Shown one piece after another: positions 8,123 to 19,264 of a stretch of DNA of 64,000 nucleotides. Each line of letters begins with the position of its first letter. Within the stretch, counting starts at the first letter, position 1. The stretch lies in contig SCPD01000021.1 of NCBI GenBank assembly GCA_005502925.1, forward strand, positions 1 to 64,000, written 5' to 3'. A program made the translations under genes and the position numbers. This DNA is from Rhizobiales bacterium Y(2018) (lineage in GTDB: Bacteria; Pseudomonadota; Alphaproteobacteria; Rhizobiales; Aestuariivirgaceae). The notes under the pieces were generated by a model, which saw only the letters and a program-made list of their open reading frames with translations, was not told the origin of the DNA and did no database searches.

Positions 8123-9543
8123 CGGCGTCCCTCCGGATGGGTTGCGAGCTCGCCCACCGTTTCGAGCGCCGGTGCCGGCACGATGCCGGCCGAGCGCAGA
8201 TGCGCATCGCTCGGATTGTCGGCCTCGCCCGCATGCGGCGGCTTGCTCATCAGGCGCAGCAGATAGAACACCCCTGCCCCAAAGACGAAGAAATAGACGA
8301 CGATGAAGGCGATGAGCGAGGCGGCCACCGCTTGCGCCGCGATCGGCGCGGCGGAATCAGCGGTACGTAAGAGGCCATAGACCGTATAGGGCTGGCGTCC
8401 CGCTTCCGTCGTCACCCAGCCGGCGAGCACCGCGACGAAGCCGGTCGGTCCCATCACGAGAGCGGCGACATGCAACGCCTTCGTGTCATAGAGGCTCTTG
8501 CGCAAGCGACCCCACAGCGACCACAGACCGAGGCCGAACATCAGGAAGCCGAGGCCCACCATGATACGGAACGACCAGAAGACGATGAGCGCATTGGGCC
8601 GGTCTTCCTTGGGCCACTCTTTCAGGCCTCGCACCACGCCGTTCCACTCATGAGTGAGGATGAGGCTGCCGAGCGAGGGTATGGCGATCTCGTAAAGCGT
8701 CTTCTCGGCCTCCATGTCGGGCCAGCCGAAAAGGATCAAAGGCGCTCCGGCCTGCGTCTCGAAATGACCCTCCATCGCAGCGATCTTGGCCGGCTGATGT
8801 TCGAGCGTATTGAGGCCGTGCAGGTCGCCGGCGAGGATCTGGACCGGCGCCACGACGGCGAGCATCCACATCGCCATCGAGAACATAACCCTGACCCCGT
8901 CATTCGTTCGGTCGCGCAGCAAATGCCAGGCGCCGACCGCGCCGACGACGAGCGCGGTGGTGAGATAGGCGGCGATCACCATATGCACGAGGCGATAGGG
9001 GAAGGACGGATTGAAGATGATCGCCCACCAGTCGGCGGGCACGAACTGGCCGGCGGCATTGATCGTGTAGCCGGTCGGCGTCTGCATCCAGCTGTTCGCC
9101 GACAGTATCCAGAAGGCCGAGATGAACGTGCCGATCGCTACCATCAGCGTGGCGACGAAATGCAGCCCCTTCCCCACCTTGTTGAGGCCGAACAGCATGA
9201 CGCCCAGGAAGCCCGCTTCGAGGAAGAAGGCGGTGAGCACCTCATAACCCATCAAAGGCCCGATGATCGGACCTGCCTTGTCGGAGAAGACGCTCCAATT
9301 GGTGCCGAACTGATAGCTCATCACCAAGCCCGACACGACGCCCATGGCGAAGGTGACGGCGAAGATCTTCTTCCAGTAGTTGAAGAGCGTCAGATAGGTG
9401 GCGCGTCCGGTCGCCAGCCACAGAGCTTCGAGCACCGCGAGATAGCTGGCGAGCCCGATCGAGAAGGCGGGAAACACAATGTGGAAGCTGACAGTGAAGG
9501 CGAACTGCCAGCGCGCCAGCAAGACCGGATCGAAACCATCCAT
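8119..9543 (-). CDS. cydA: cytochrome bd ubiquinol oxidase subunit I, short Q-loop
   Basis: Catalytic subunit that oxidises ubiquinol and reduces O2. It has 474 residues and many helices. Visible signatures are the N-terminal heme histidine in FHIVFP, the GYEVLTAFFLEAGFLG stretch, and GRQPYTVYGLLRT near residue 390. The Q-loop lacks the long insertion of E. coli CydA, so it fits the cyanide-insensitive (CioA) group; this is inferred from length and motif spacing. It heads the cydA-cydB-microprotein operon. Regulation is not evident in the 107-base upstream gap. Confidence 0.95.
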   Translation of the reverse strand: MDGFDPVLLARWQFAFTVSFHIVFPAFSIGLASYLAVLEALWLATGRATYLTLFNYWKKIFAVTFAMGVVSGLVMSYQFGTNWSVFSDKAGPIIGPLMGYEVLTAFFLEAGFLGVMLFGLNKVGKGLHFVATLMVAIGTFISAFWILSANSWMQTPTGYTINAAGQFVPADWWAIIFNPSFPYRLVHMVIAAYLTTALVVGAVGAWHLLRDRTNDGVRVMFSMAMWMLAVVAPVQILAGDLHGLNTLEHQPAKIAAMEGHFETQAGAPLILFGWPDMEAEKTLYEIAIPSLGSLILTHEWNGVVRGLKEWPKEDRPNALIVFWSFRIMVGLGFLMFGLGLWSLWGRLRKSLYDTKALHVAALVMGPTGFVAVLAGWVTTEAGRQPYTVYGLLRTADSAAPIAAQAVAASLIAFIVVYFFVFGAGVFYLLRLMSKPPHAGEADNPSDAHLRSAGIVPAPALETVGELATHPEGRR

Positions 9544-9650
9544 TGCGCAAGCTTTCAGATATTAATTCTAATTCCGAACAAGCTGAGGCAATCGCCGCTT
9601 CGTTACAACACCATAACTGTCGCGCGTATCTTTGTCACTGTGGCTTTCTG

Positions 9651-10901
9651 TTACCTTTTCCCGTCGAGACGACGCACCAGGCGCAGCTGCGGAAACCACA
9701 AGGCCCAGAGCACGGCGACCGCCATCGTGCCGAGCCCGCCGGCGACGACCGCCGGGACCGCGCCGAACAGCGCCGCCGAAACGCCGGCGCGGAATTCGCC
9801 GAGCTCGTTCGAGGCGCCGATGAACACCATGTTCACCGCATTGACGCGCCCGCGCACCTCATCGGGCGTCCACAGCTGGATCAGCGTCTCACGCACATAG
9901 ACGCTGATCATGTCGCAAGCCCCCGCCAGCGCCAGAGCGAGCACCGACAGCCAGATCATCGTGGACGCGCCGAACAAGGTGGTGAAGAAGCCGAAGCCGC
10001 CGACGAAGATGAACATGATCAGCCCGGCATGGTTGCGGATGGTGTTGCGCGCCAGCCAGGCGGCGACGATCAGCGCGCCGACACCGGGCGCCGCGCGCAA
10101 AAGCCCGAGCCCCCACGGCCCGGCATGCAGGATGTCGCGCGCATAGACCGGCAACAGCGCCATGGCGCCGCCCAGGAGCACGGCGAAGAGATCGAGCGAG
10201 ATGGCGCCCAACACGATCTTCTCCGACCACACATAGCGGAAGCCGGCGAACAGCGTGGCGAGGCTCTTCGCCTCGCCCGATCGGTGCTGCGGCGGCTTGG
10301 GGATCAGCCCGACCAGGATCGCCGCGATGGCGAGGAGTGTCAGCGCCGTGCCATAGGACGCATATTCGTGAAGCCCGTAGAGAAGACCACCCGCGACCGG
10401 CCCGGTGATCGTGGCGATCTGCCAGGACGACGAGTTCCAGGCGATCGCCGTCGAAAGTTCCGCCTGCGGCACCAGATTGGGCATCAGCGATTGCGCCGCC
10501 GGCCCCATGAAGGCGCGCGCCACGCCGAACAGCGCCAGGAGCGCGAAGACCGGCCAGACGTCGCGCATACCACTCAAGGTGAAAACGACGAGCCCGGCGC
10601 AGACCAGGGCCTCCAGCCCTAAGCAGATCGCGGTGATGGCGCGGCGGTTATAGCGGTCCGCCACCGCGCCGGTAACGAGGACGAGGAGCAGCGAGGGAAG
10701 GAACTGCGCCAAGCCGACAAAGCCGAGATCGAGCGGATTGCGCGTGAGGTCATAGACCTGCCAGCCGACCGAAACCGAGATGATCTGGGTGGCGAAGCTC
10801 ACCAGGAGGCGCGCCAGCCAAAAATTGCGGAATCCGCGATGGCGGAATACGGAGGCTTGGCTGTGCGGGGATTGCGGTTCGGGAGATTCGGCGGCGGTCA
10901 T
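9651..10901 (-). CDS. MFS exporter, EntS-like
   Basis: Major facilitator superfamily protein of 416 residues with about twelve predicted helices. The N-terminal half carries the loop motif GAVADRYNRR, and ARAFMGPAAQSLMPNLV is typical of the MFS_3/EntS (enterobactin exporter) group. The substrate cannot be inferred: no siderophore genes adjoin it. It lies upstream of cydA on the same strand but 107 bases away, so it may or may not be co-transcribed. Confidence 0.85.
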   Translation of the reverse strand: MTAAESPEPQSPHSQASVFRHRGFRNFWLARLLVSFATQIISVSVGWQVYDLTRNPLDLGFVGLAQFLPSLLLVLVTGAVADRYNRRAITAICLGLEALVCAGLVVFTLSGMRDVWPVFALLALFGVARAFMGPAAQSLMPNLVPQAELSTAIAWNSSSWQIATITGPVAGGLLYGLHEYASYGTALTLLAIAAILVGLIPKPPQHRSGEAKSLATLFAGFRYVWSEKIVLGAISLDLFAVLLGGAMALLPVYARDILHAGPWGLGLLRAAPGVGALIVAAWLARNTIRNHAGLIMFIFVGGFGFFTTLFGASTMIWLSVLALALAGACDMISVYVRETLIQLWTPDEVRGRVNAVNMVFIGASNELGEFRAGVSAALFGAVPAVVAGGLGTMAVAVLWALWFPQLRLVRRLDGKR

Positions 10902-11019
10902 TGCGGCGAACGATGCGCCTCGCTCACAAGCCTGTCAAAATCCTGCCTAGACCTTGCGTCAAATACCTCGCTCCCATAGGCTTCTGGAAAGCAATACTTT
11001 GAGCTGCAGGTTCCTTTTT

Positions 11020-14000
11020 ATGCGCCTTCCGGTACTGGCCGTTTTCACCCTTATTCCGCTGCTTTTCGGCCCTTCCGTCCACGCCCAGGCCCCCGAAGGC
11101 CCGGAGCCCACGCCCGCCCCTGCCTCCGAATCCACCCCCGTTGCGGTTCCGGAGGCCGATGCCGCGAAGCTCGCCTGCCCCGACGCCTTCCGCATCTATA
11201 GCGAGGCCGCTGGCGGCGACGACAAGGCGCTGCCGGCCACGCCGAAGACACCGGTGACCGGCACGCCTGATCCGGCCCAGGCGGCTGAGCGCAAGGAAGA
11301 CAAGATCGCCGGCTCGCAGAAACGCCTCGCCGACATGATCAAGAAGTCCGGCGAGAAATCCGCCCGCACCGCGCAGGCCCATCGCCTGCTCGCCCGCGAC
11401 TATCGCGACGCCGCTCAGTATGAAGACGCGGTCAAGTCGCTCGAAGCGGCGATGCGCATCACCAGCAAGCTGCCGAAGAAGAAGGGCACCGAGCTCGGCG
11501 ACATCCAGATGGAGCTTGCCCAGACCTATACCAACAAGGGCGACCGCTTGAGCGCGCTGTCCATGTATGGCGCGGCCCGCAAGTCCTTCGAGGACGCCGT
11601 CGGCCCGAACCACCCGAAGGTCGCCCTCGCCTTGCACAATATCGGCAAGGTCGATCTCAACATGACGCAATATCAGCCGGCGCTCGAGGCGTTCCGCACC
11701 GCACGCGCCGTCTATGAAGCCAATCTGCCGGCCGAAACGAGTCATCTGGTCGAGCTCCTCATCGACACCGCCAGCATCCATGCCCGCATCGGCAACCGCG
11801 AGACCGGGCTCGCTTTCGCCAAGGAGGCGGTGGCGCTCGCCACGGAGAAGCTCGGGCCAGAGCACCGCACCACGGCGTTGGCGTTGCATTTCACCGGCAC
11901 CGTCAATCGCAGCATGGGCCGCAGCGAGGATGCGCTCGCCGATCTCGGCGCCGCCATACGTGTCTATCTCGGCAATGAGGCGCGCACGCGAAAGCGCGTT
12001 CCCGAAGTCCTCGACGACGTCAGCGTCGCCCTGGTGCGTGCCGGTTGTCCCGACCGCGCATTCGAGGTCCAGACCTTGTCGATCGGCCATTATGCGGCGC
12101 TTTACGGCGAGAACCACAATCGCGTCGCCGCCGCCTATCATCGGCTCGGCGGCCTCTATCGCGAATACGGCAAGCACACCGAGGCGCGCGCGCCTTTGTT
12201 CAAGGCCGCCTCGATCTATGAGCGCATCTTCGGGCCCAATCACCGGCGCATCGCCGATGTCTACAGCGATCTGGCCAGCTCAAGCGCCCGCATCGCGCTC
12301 AATTCCGAGGCACTGCGCTATGGCTTCCGGGCATTGCGCATCAGGACCGCCAACAAGCAGGCCGATCCGGAGGATCTGCGCCAGAGCTACTGGTCGCTGT
12401 CGATCGTCCTCAAGCAGCAGGGCAATCTCACCGCGGCCGTCGCCTTCGCCAAGATGGCGGTCAACATCAATCAGGAGATCCGCTCGCAGAACCGCAACCT
12501 GCCGCCGGAAATGACACGCGCCCTCGCCGGGCGTTATCGCGAGCTCTATGAATATCTCGCAAATATGCTGATCGGCGCCGGCCGCCTGCAGGAAGCCCAG
12601 CAGGTGCTCGACCTCATCAAGCAGCAGGAGCTGTTCGATTTCGTCCGCCGCGACGCCAACGAGGCCCAGGCGGTCGAAGGCCGCGCCGCGCTCACCCCCA
12701 CCGAGGCCGATCTCTCCGCCAAGATCATGGAGCTGGTCGAGGAACCCATCAGTGCCGCGAGCGAGATCGAGGCGCTGAAGAAGAAACAGGCCGAGAAAGG
12801 CTTGACCAAGGAAGAGGAAGCGCTGGTGGCGATGCTCGAGCAGTCGCTTTCCGATCAGTTCCGTAAGCAGCAGACCGCGATCGACACCCTCCTCGCCGAG
12901 GTCGAGAACTCCAATCGCGAGATCGAGCGTGAGGTCAACAAGCTCGATCTGGATCTCGTCGACGCCACGCAAGAGCGCCTCAAGGCCCTGAAGGGTCGCG
13001 CCGTCGAATTGCAGATCGCCAGTCTCGACGATGCGCTGCACATCTTCCTCACCACTGAACGCACCGGCATCTACAAGGAGGTGCCGGTCGGCCGTAAGGA
13101 AGTGGCGCAACTCGTCTTCCGCGCCTGGAGCTCTACCGCCAATCGCGATCCCGAAGCGCGCGAGCATCTGAAGCGGCTCTACGACATTCTGATCAAGCCG
13201 ATCGAGCCGGAGCTCAAGGCATCGAAAGCCGAGGTCCTGATGTTCAACCTGGGCGGCGTGCTGCGCTACGCCCCGCTCGCGGCCCTTTATTCGGGCGATC
13301 ATTATCTGATCCAGGATTACGCCATCGCTCTGTCGACCACCGCCGCCAATACGCGTTACGAAGCGTTGCCGCGTGAGCGTGGCAAGGCGGCGGGCTTCGG
13401 CGTCACCAAGCCGCATGAAGGTTTCTCGGCTTTGCCGGGCGTCGCCGATGAGCTCGAGGCAGTCTTCGACGGCGCCGACACCAAGGGCTTCCTGGCCGGC
13501 AAACCGTTGATGGACGAGCGTTTCAACAGCCTGTCGATGGGAGAGGCGCTGAAGTCCAAGCCGCTTTATCTCCACGTCGCGAGCCATTTCCGCCTGGTGC
13601 CGGGCGATGCCGGCAATTCGGTGCTGCTTCTGGGCGACGGACGCCGGCTTTCGCTCGATGAGTTCCGCAAGGAAGAGCGTTTCCGCCTCACCGATCTAGA
13701 CCTCCTCACATTGTCGGCATGCGAGACGGCGGGCGGCGTCGACCAGACCGGCGCCGAGATCGAAAGCTTCGCCTCGGTGGTGCAGAAGCGCGGCGCCTCC
13801 TCGGTGCTCGCCACCTTGTGGCCGATCGCCGACAGCTCGACGTCGCTTCTGATGGCGGAGTTCTACAAGCACTTCCTCGCCGCCGGCGAGGACAAGGCCA
13901 CCGCCTTGCGCAAGGCGCAGATCGCCATGCTGAAGGGCGAGCTCAAGCCCAAGGGCGTCCTCACCGCCTCACGCTCCGCCAATGAGATGGTCGAGACTCC

Positions 14001-14082
14001 GGTCAACGCCTTGACCGAAGAGCCCGGCTTCCAGCACCCCTATTTCTGGTCCGCCTTCATCCTGATGGGGAACTGGCTGTAA
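11020..14082 (+). CDS. secreted TPR-CHAT domain protein
   Basis: A 1020-residue protein starting with a signal peptide (MRLPVLAVFTLIPLLF...SVHAQA), so the ATG at 11020 is preferred over a longer frame. A proline-rich linker leads to tetratricopeptide repeats of the kinesin-light-chain type (about residues 90-460, for example NHPKVALALHNIGKV), then a charged coiled coil (about 580-665) and a C-terminal CHAT domain (about 680-1015). The caspase-like dyad is present: His856 in HVASHF and Cys901 in LSACETAGG, followed by GASSVLATLWPIAD. It may be a periplasmic or surface peptidase. The target is unknown and no defence genes adjoin it. No predicted anchor is seen. Confidence 0.85.
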   Translation: MRLPVLAVFTLIPLLFGPSVHAQAPEGPEPTPAPASESTPVAVPEADAAKLACPDAFRIYSEAAGGDDKALPATPKTPVTGTPDPAQAAERKEDKIAGSQKRLADMIKKSGEKSARTAQAHRLLARDYRDAAQYEDAVKSLEAAMRITSKLPKKKGTELGDIQMELAQTYTNKGDRLSALSMYGAARKSFEDAVGPNHPKVALALHNIGKVDLNMTQYQPALEAFRTARAVYEANLPAETSHLVELLIDTASIHARIGNRETGLAFAKEAVALATEKLGPEHRTTALALHFTGTVNRSMGRSEDALADLGAAIRVYLGNEARTRKRVPEVLDDVSVALVRAGCPDRAFEVQTLSIGHYAALYGENHNRVAAAYHRLGGLYREYGKHTEARAPLFKAASIYERIFGPNHRRIADVYSDLASSSARIALNSEALRYGFRALRIRTANKQADPEDLRQSYWSLSIVLKQQGNLTAAVAFAKMAVNINQEIRSQNRNLPPEMTRALAGRYRELYEYLANMLIGAGRLQEAQQVLDLIKQQELFDFVRRDANEAQAVEGRAALTPTEADLSAKIMELVEEPISAASEIEALKKKQAEKGLTKEEEALVAMLEQSLSDQFRKQQTAIDTLLAEVENSNREIEREVNKLDLDLVDATQERLKALKGRAVELQIASLDDALHIFLTTERTGIYKEVPVGRKEVAQLVFRAWSSTANRDPEAREHLKRLYDILIKPIEPELKASKAEVLMFNLGGVLRYAPLAALYSGDHYLIQDYAIALSTTAANTRYEALPRERGKAAGFGVTKPHEGFSALPGVADELEAVFDGADTKGFLAGKPLMDERFNSLSMGEALKSKPLYLHVASHFRLVPGDAGNSVLLLGDGRRLSLDEFRKEERFRLTDLDLLTLSACETAGGVDQTGAEIESFASVVQKRGASSVLATLWPIADSSTSLLMAEFYKHFLAAGEDKATALRKAQIAMLKGELKPKGVLTASRSANEMVETPVNALTEEPGFQHPYFWSAFILMGNWL

Positions 14083-14095
14083 CGGCCTCTCCTAG

Positions 14096-14288
14096 CTTCC
14101 CCTTCTCCCGCCTGCGGGAGAAGGTGGCCGAAGGCCGGATGAGGGTGTTCTATCAGCTTTCCTAAAGTCGCAAATACGAGAAGTGTCGAAGCTTCTTTTT
14201 TGTTCTCTTGAGATACTGTCGCGAGTTGAACCGACACCCTCATCCGCCCTGTCGGGCACCTTCTCCCGCAAGCGGGAGAAGGGGAAAG
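14096..14288. repeat. inverted pair of rhizobial palindromic elements
   Basis: Two copies of a roughly 55-base element lie head to head, at 14096-14148 and, inverted, at 14234-14288, with an 85-base spacer. Each holds a perfect 11-bp hairpin (CCTTCTCCCGC/GCGGGAGAAGG in the left copy) followed by a GGATGAGGGTGT segment. They fill the whole gap between the convergent CHAT gene and tmpB, so they may also stop transcription from both sides. No gene is seen in the gap. Confidence 0.8.
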
Positions 14289-14292
14289 TAGC

Positions 14293-16073
<1,781 letters not shown>

Positions 16074-16129
16074 TCACGGCTTGCCAGAATTCAAACAATG
16101 GTATTTTAGCCTTTGGCCATATTCTGATT

Positions 16130-17026
16130 ATGACAGACCGCGAGCTTTCCCCACCGCTGATCTGGCTGAAAGCCTTCGAGGCCGCCGCCCGGCATGCGAG
16201 CTTCACGCTGGCCGCCGCGGAGTTGGGCCTCACCCAGGCGGCGGTCAGCCAGCAGATCAAGGCGCTCGAAGGCCGGCTCGGCACCAAGCTCTTTCACCGC
16301 CGGCAGCGCGGCGTCGCCCTCACCCCCGAAGGCTCGGCCTATCTGCCCCATATCCAGCAGGCCTTTGCCGGCCTGGCGCGCAGCACCCAGGAACTGTTCG
16401 GGCGGCGTAGCCGGCCGACTCTGACGATCCTGTCGCCGATCTCCTTCGCCGCTTTGTGGCTGGCGCCCCGGCTCACCGCTCTGGAGCGCGAGACGGAAGG
16501 CCTCGCCATCGACATCACCACCATGCACACGCCCGACCATTATGGGGCGAGCACGGCGGTCTTCGACATCCGCTTCGGCCTCGGCGACTGGCCGGGCCGC
16601 ACCGCCTACCGCCTCACCACCGAAAGGCTGACGCCGGTCGCGGCTCCGGCCGCGCTAAAAGCCGGCCGGAAACCGGCGTCCGACATCTGGGAGCGCCTGC
16701 CCCTCCTCGCCGTGCATGGCGCGCGCGAAATGTGGCCCGACTGGTTCGCGCTGTCGGGCGAGCCGCCGCGCGGCGTGGCGCGCTATCGTTTCGACAGCTT
16801 CATCGCCGCTTTGAGCGCCGCCGAGGCCGGCGCCGGCATCCTCCTCGGCTCCCGCCCGCTGATCGACGGGGCGCTCCGCCGCAAGAGCCTGGTGATGCTG
16901 TCGAGCTTCGAGTTGCCCTCGACCGCCGGCCATTTCCTGACCCATGCCGCGGGGCGCAAGCTGAGCCCGGGCGAGACCGCCTTCCTCACCGCGCTCACCC
17001 GTGCCGCCGCCCCTGTTCTTGTGTGA
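16130..17026 (+). CDS. LysR-family regulator, GcvA-like, divergent from tmpAB
   Basis: A 298-residue LysR-type transcription factor with an N-terminal winged HTH (about residues 10-70: FEAAARHASFTLAAAELGLTQAAVSQQIK) and a C-terminal effector-binding domain. The ATG at 16130 starts about ten residues before the HTH, as usual; no clear Shine-Dalgarno is visible. It is divergent from tmpA across 95 bases, the classic layout for a LysR regulator controlling its neighbour. The likely inducer is the phosphonate or its product, which is inference. Confidence 0.9.
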   Translation: MTDRELSPPLIWLKAFEAAARHASFTLAAAELGLTQAAVSQQIKALEGRLGTKLFHRRQRGVALTPEGSAYLPHIQQAFAGLARSTQELFGRRSRPTLTILSPISFAALWLAPRLTALERETEGLAIDITTMHTPDHYGASTAVFDIRFGLGDWPGRTAYRLTTERLTPVAAPAALKAGRKPASDIWERLPLLAVHGAREMWPDWFALSGEPPRGVARYRFDSFIAALSAAEAGAGILLGSRPLIDGALRRKSLVMLSSFELPSTAGHFLTHAAGRKLSPGETAFLTALTRAAAPVLV

Positions 17027-17036
17027 TCTACGGGGT

Positions 17037-17065
17037 TTGCTCAGCCGTCATGTGCTTGCTATAGG
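17037..17065 (+). promoter_or_regulatory. candidate icd promoter
   Basis: TTGCTC at 17037-17042 and TATAGG at 17060-17065 are separated by 17 bases, a good sigma-70-type arrangement 36 bases before the icd start codon. It overlaps the end of no gene. Confidence 0.5.
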
Positions 17066-17100
17066 CACGCTTTCTTCAAACGCAGTGTGAGGCAGGCTCC

Positions 17101-18312
17101 ATGGCAAAGATTAAAGTCGCGAATCCGGTGGTTGAGCTGGACGGCGATGAGATGACGCGCATCATCTGGGATCTCATCAAGACGAAGCTGATCCACCCCT
17201 ATCTCGACGTGCCGCTCGAATATTACGATCTCTCGGTCGAGAATCGCGACAAGACCAAGGACCAGGTCACCATCGACGCCGCCCATGCCATCAAGAAGCA
17301 CGGCGTCGGCGTCAAATGCGCAACCATCACCCCCGACGAAGGCCGCGTGAAGGAGTTCAACCTCCAGCAGATGTGGAAGTCGCCCAACGGCACGATCCGC
17401 AACATCTTGGGTGGCGTCATCTTCCGCGAGCCGATCATCTGCTCCAACGTGCCGCGTCTGGTACCGGGCTGGACCCAGCCGATCATCGTCGGCCGTCATG
17501 CCTTCGGCGACCAGTACCGCGCCACCGATTTCAAATTCCCCGGCAAGGGCAAGCTGTCGATCAAGTTCGTCGGCGAGGACGGTAAAGTGATTGAGCACGA
17601 GGTCTTCTCGTCGCCCGGCGCCGGCATCGCCATGGCGATGTACAATCTCGACGAGTCGATCAAGGAATTCGCCCGCGCCTCGTTGAATTACGGCCTCAAC
17701 CGCAATTATCCGGTTTATCTCTCGACCAAGAACACCATCCTCAAGGCCTATGACGGCCGCTTCAAGGACATCTTCCAGGAGATCTACGACAACGAGTTCA
17801 AGGCCGAATTCGAGAAGCGCAAGATCACCTATGAGCACCGCCTGATCGACGACATGGTGGCCTCGGCGCTGAAATGGACCGGCGGTTATGTCTGGGCCTG
17901 CAAGAACTATGACGGCGACGTGCAGTCCGACACCGTGGCCCAGGGCTTCGGCTCGCTCGGCCTCATGACCTCGGTGCTGATGACGCCGGACGGCAAGACC
18001 GTCGAGGCGGAAGCGGCCCATGGCACGGTCACGCGCCACTATCGCCTGCATCAGCAGGGCAAGCAGACCTCGACCAACTCGACCGCTTCGATCTTCGCCT
18101 GGAGCCGTGGCCTCGCCCACCGCGCCAAGCTCGACAACAACGAGGCGCTCAAGAAATTCGCCGACACCTTGGAAAAGGTGACGGTGGGGACGATCGAGGA
18201 CGGCAAGATGACCAAGGATCTCGCGGTCCTGGTCGGCCCCGACCAGGCCTGGCTCTCGACCGAAGGCTTCATCGACGCCGTCGACAAGTCCCTCCAGAAG
18301 GCGATGGCCTGA
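17101..18312 (+). CDS. icd: NADP-dependent isocitrate dehydrogenase
   Basis: TCA-cycle enzyme that converts isocitrate to 2-oxoglutarate, making NADPH. The 403-residue homodimeric, eukaryote-like (type II) form is recognised by its start ([20 protein letters not shown]), the substrate motif [13 protein letters not shown] around residue 93, and [30 protein letters not shown] lies about eight bases before the ATG. It is monocistronic, with two hairpins downstream. Confidence 0.98.
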   Translation: MAKIKVANPVVELDGDEMTRIIWDLIKTKLIHPYLDVPLEYYDLSVENRDKTKDQVTIDAAHAIKKHGVGVKCATITPDEGRVKEFNLQQMWKSPNGTIRNILGGVIFREPIICSNVPRLVPGWTQPIIVGRHAFGDQYRATDFKFPGKGKLSIKFVGEDGKVIEHEVFSSPGAGIAMAMYNLDESIKEFARASLNYGLNRNYPVYLSTKNTILKAYDGRFKDIFQEIYDNEFKAEFEKRKITYEHRLIDDMVASALKWTGGYVWACKNYDGDVQSDTVAQGFGSLGLMTSVLMTPDGKTVEAEAAHGTVTRHYRLHQQGKQTSTNSTASIFAWSRGLAHRAKLDNNEALKKFADTLEKVTVGTIEDGKMTKDLAVLVGPDQAWLSTEGFIDAVDKSLQKAMA

Positions 18313-18324
18313 GCCCGCACTCTC

Positions 18325-18410
18325 CGTCACCCCGACGAAAGTCGGGGTCCATTGACGGATAAATTTATGACTGCTTCGAAAGCCTGCTGACGAAAGTCGG
18401 CAGGCTTTCG
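18325..18410 (+). terminator. tandem hairpins after icd
   Basis: First is a copy of the GTCAYCCCG-GAAA repeat (ACCCCGAC-GAAA-GTCGGGGT, 18329-18348). Second, at 18377-18410, is a longer hairpin: CGAAAGCCTGC pairs with GCAGGCTTTCG, with an inner GAC-GAAA-GTC. No strong T run follows, so termination is likely but not certain. Confidence 0.55.
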
Positions 18411-18440
18411 TGTAAGACGGCTCCGAAAGAGGAGATGACC

Positions 18441-18917
18441 ATGGCTCACCCGATTTTCACCGGCGGCTGTCAGTGCGGCGCGGTGCGCTATCGCATCGAA
18501 GGGCCCTTGGGCCGGGCCGGCATCTGCCATTGCCGCATGTGTCAGAAGGCCTTCGGCAGCTGGGGTGCTGCTCTGGTGTCGGTGCCGGTGGAGCAACTGA
18601 CCTGGACTCGCGGTCATCCGTCCGAATTCCGCTCCTCGGCCATCGTCGCGCGCGGCTTCTGTGCCCACTGCGGCACGCCGCTCCATATGAAAGAAGATGG
18701 CGACCCCGTTTACGAGATCGCCATCGGATCGCTCGATGAGCCTGAGCGGGCGCCGCCTTCCGAACAGGCGGGCGTCGAAGCGGAACTATCTTGGTTCAAA
18801 TCCTTAGGCGCTCTGCCGCGCCAGGCGACCGAGGATTATCGCAATCCTGAGGATATGCAGAAGCTCAGGAGCTTGCAGCACCCTGACTTTGATACGGAGA
18901 CGTGGCCGTTTCGCTGA
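18441..18917 (+). CDS. GFA-fold (glutathione-dependent formaldehyde-activating-like) protein
   Basis: A 158-residue member of the GFA / CENP-V family with the zinc-binding cysteines in order: CQCG near residue 10, CHCRMC near residue 30 and CAHCG near residue 75. The start at 18441 is preferred to an ATG six bases upstream because GAGGAG ends about six bases before it. Most family members are uncharacterised; no formaldehyde genes adjoin it. It converges on, and overlaps by 53 bases, the DUF6356-like gene on the other strand. Confidence 0.88.
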   Translation: MAHPIFTGGCQCGAVRYRIEGPLGRAGICHCRMCQKAFGSWGAALVSVPVEQLTWTRGHPSEFRSSAIVARGFCAHCGTPLHMKEDGDPVYEIAIGSLDEPERAPPSEQAGVEAELSWFKSLGALPRQATEDYRNPEDMQKLRSLQHPDFDTETWPFR

Positions 18918-19152
18918 CCGCGGGCGCCTGGCTCTTGGCCATCAAGGCGCGCCGGGCCGCGATCTCGGCATGCATGTCCATGATCGCCTTGGAGGCGGTC
19001 GTCTCGCACAGCGACGGCACGAAAGCGTGCAGGAAAGCCGCCGCCGAGGCCTTGAACAGCCGGCCGCTGAAGGTGAGTGCGAACAGCATATGCTCGAAGA
19101 AGCCCTCGCCGACCTTCTCCGGGTGATTCAGGAAGATGCGCTGGATGATCAT
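18865..19152 (-). CDS. DUF6356-like small protein
   Basis: A 95-residue protein beginning MIIQRIFLNHPEKVGEGF and followed by EHMLFALTFSGRLFKASAAA, with one amphipathic or membrane-associated helix region (about residues 22-50) and a charged tail. The NHPxxVGExxxEH start resembles the uncharacterised DUF6356 family of alphaproteobacteria. GAGGG lies seven bases before the ATG. A longer reading frame upstream was rejected because it would cover the asnC promoter. Its 3' end overlaps the GFA gene by 53 bases in the opposite direction. Function unknown. Confidence 0.65.
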   Translation of the reverse strand: MIIQRIFLNHPEKVGEGFFEHMLFALTFSGRLFKASAAAFLHAFVPSLCETTASKAIMDMHAEIAARRALMAKSQAPAVSETATSPYQSQGAASS

Positions 19153-19216
19153 GGGGAAACCCTCAGGCCGAAGTGATTGAATGCGCCCATAATCACACGA
19201 GATTCGCGGGAAGACG

Positions 19217-19263
19217 TCCCAAATATTACTGTTAATGATCTGAATATTGGGATAATATCCCAA
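19217..19263 (+). promoter_or_regulatory. operator-like palindrome at the asnC start
   Basis: TTGGGATA-A-TATCCCAA at 19247-19263 is a perfect 8-bp inverted repeat around one base, ending one base before the asnC ATG. A third TCCCAA half site at 19217-19222 forms an imperfect TCCCAAATATT/AATATTGGGA repeat with it. Position and symmetry suggest autoregulation by the AsnC protein and control of the divergent DUF6356-like gene. Confidence 0.6.
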
Positions 19264-19264
19264 A

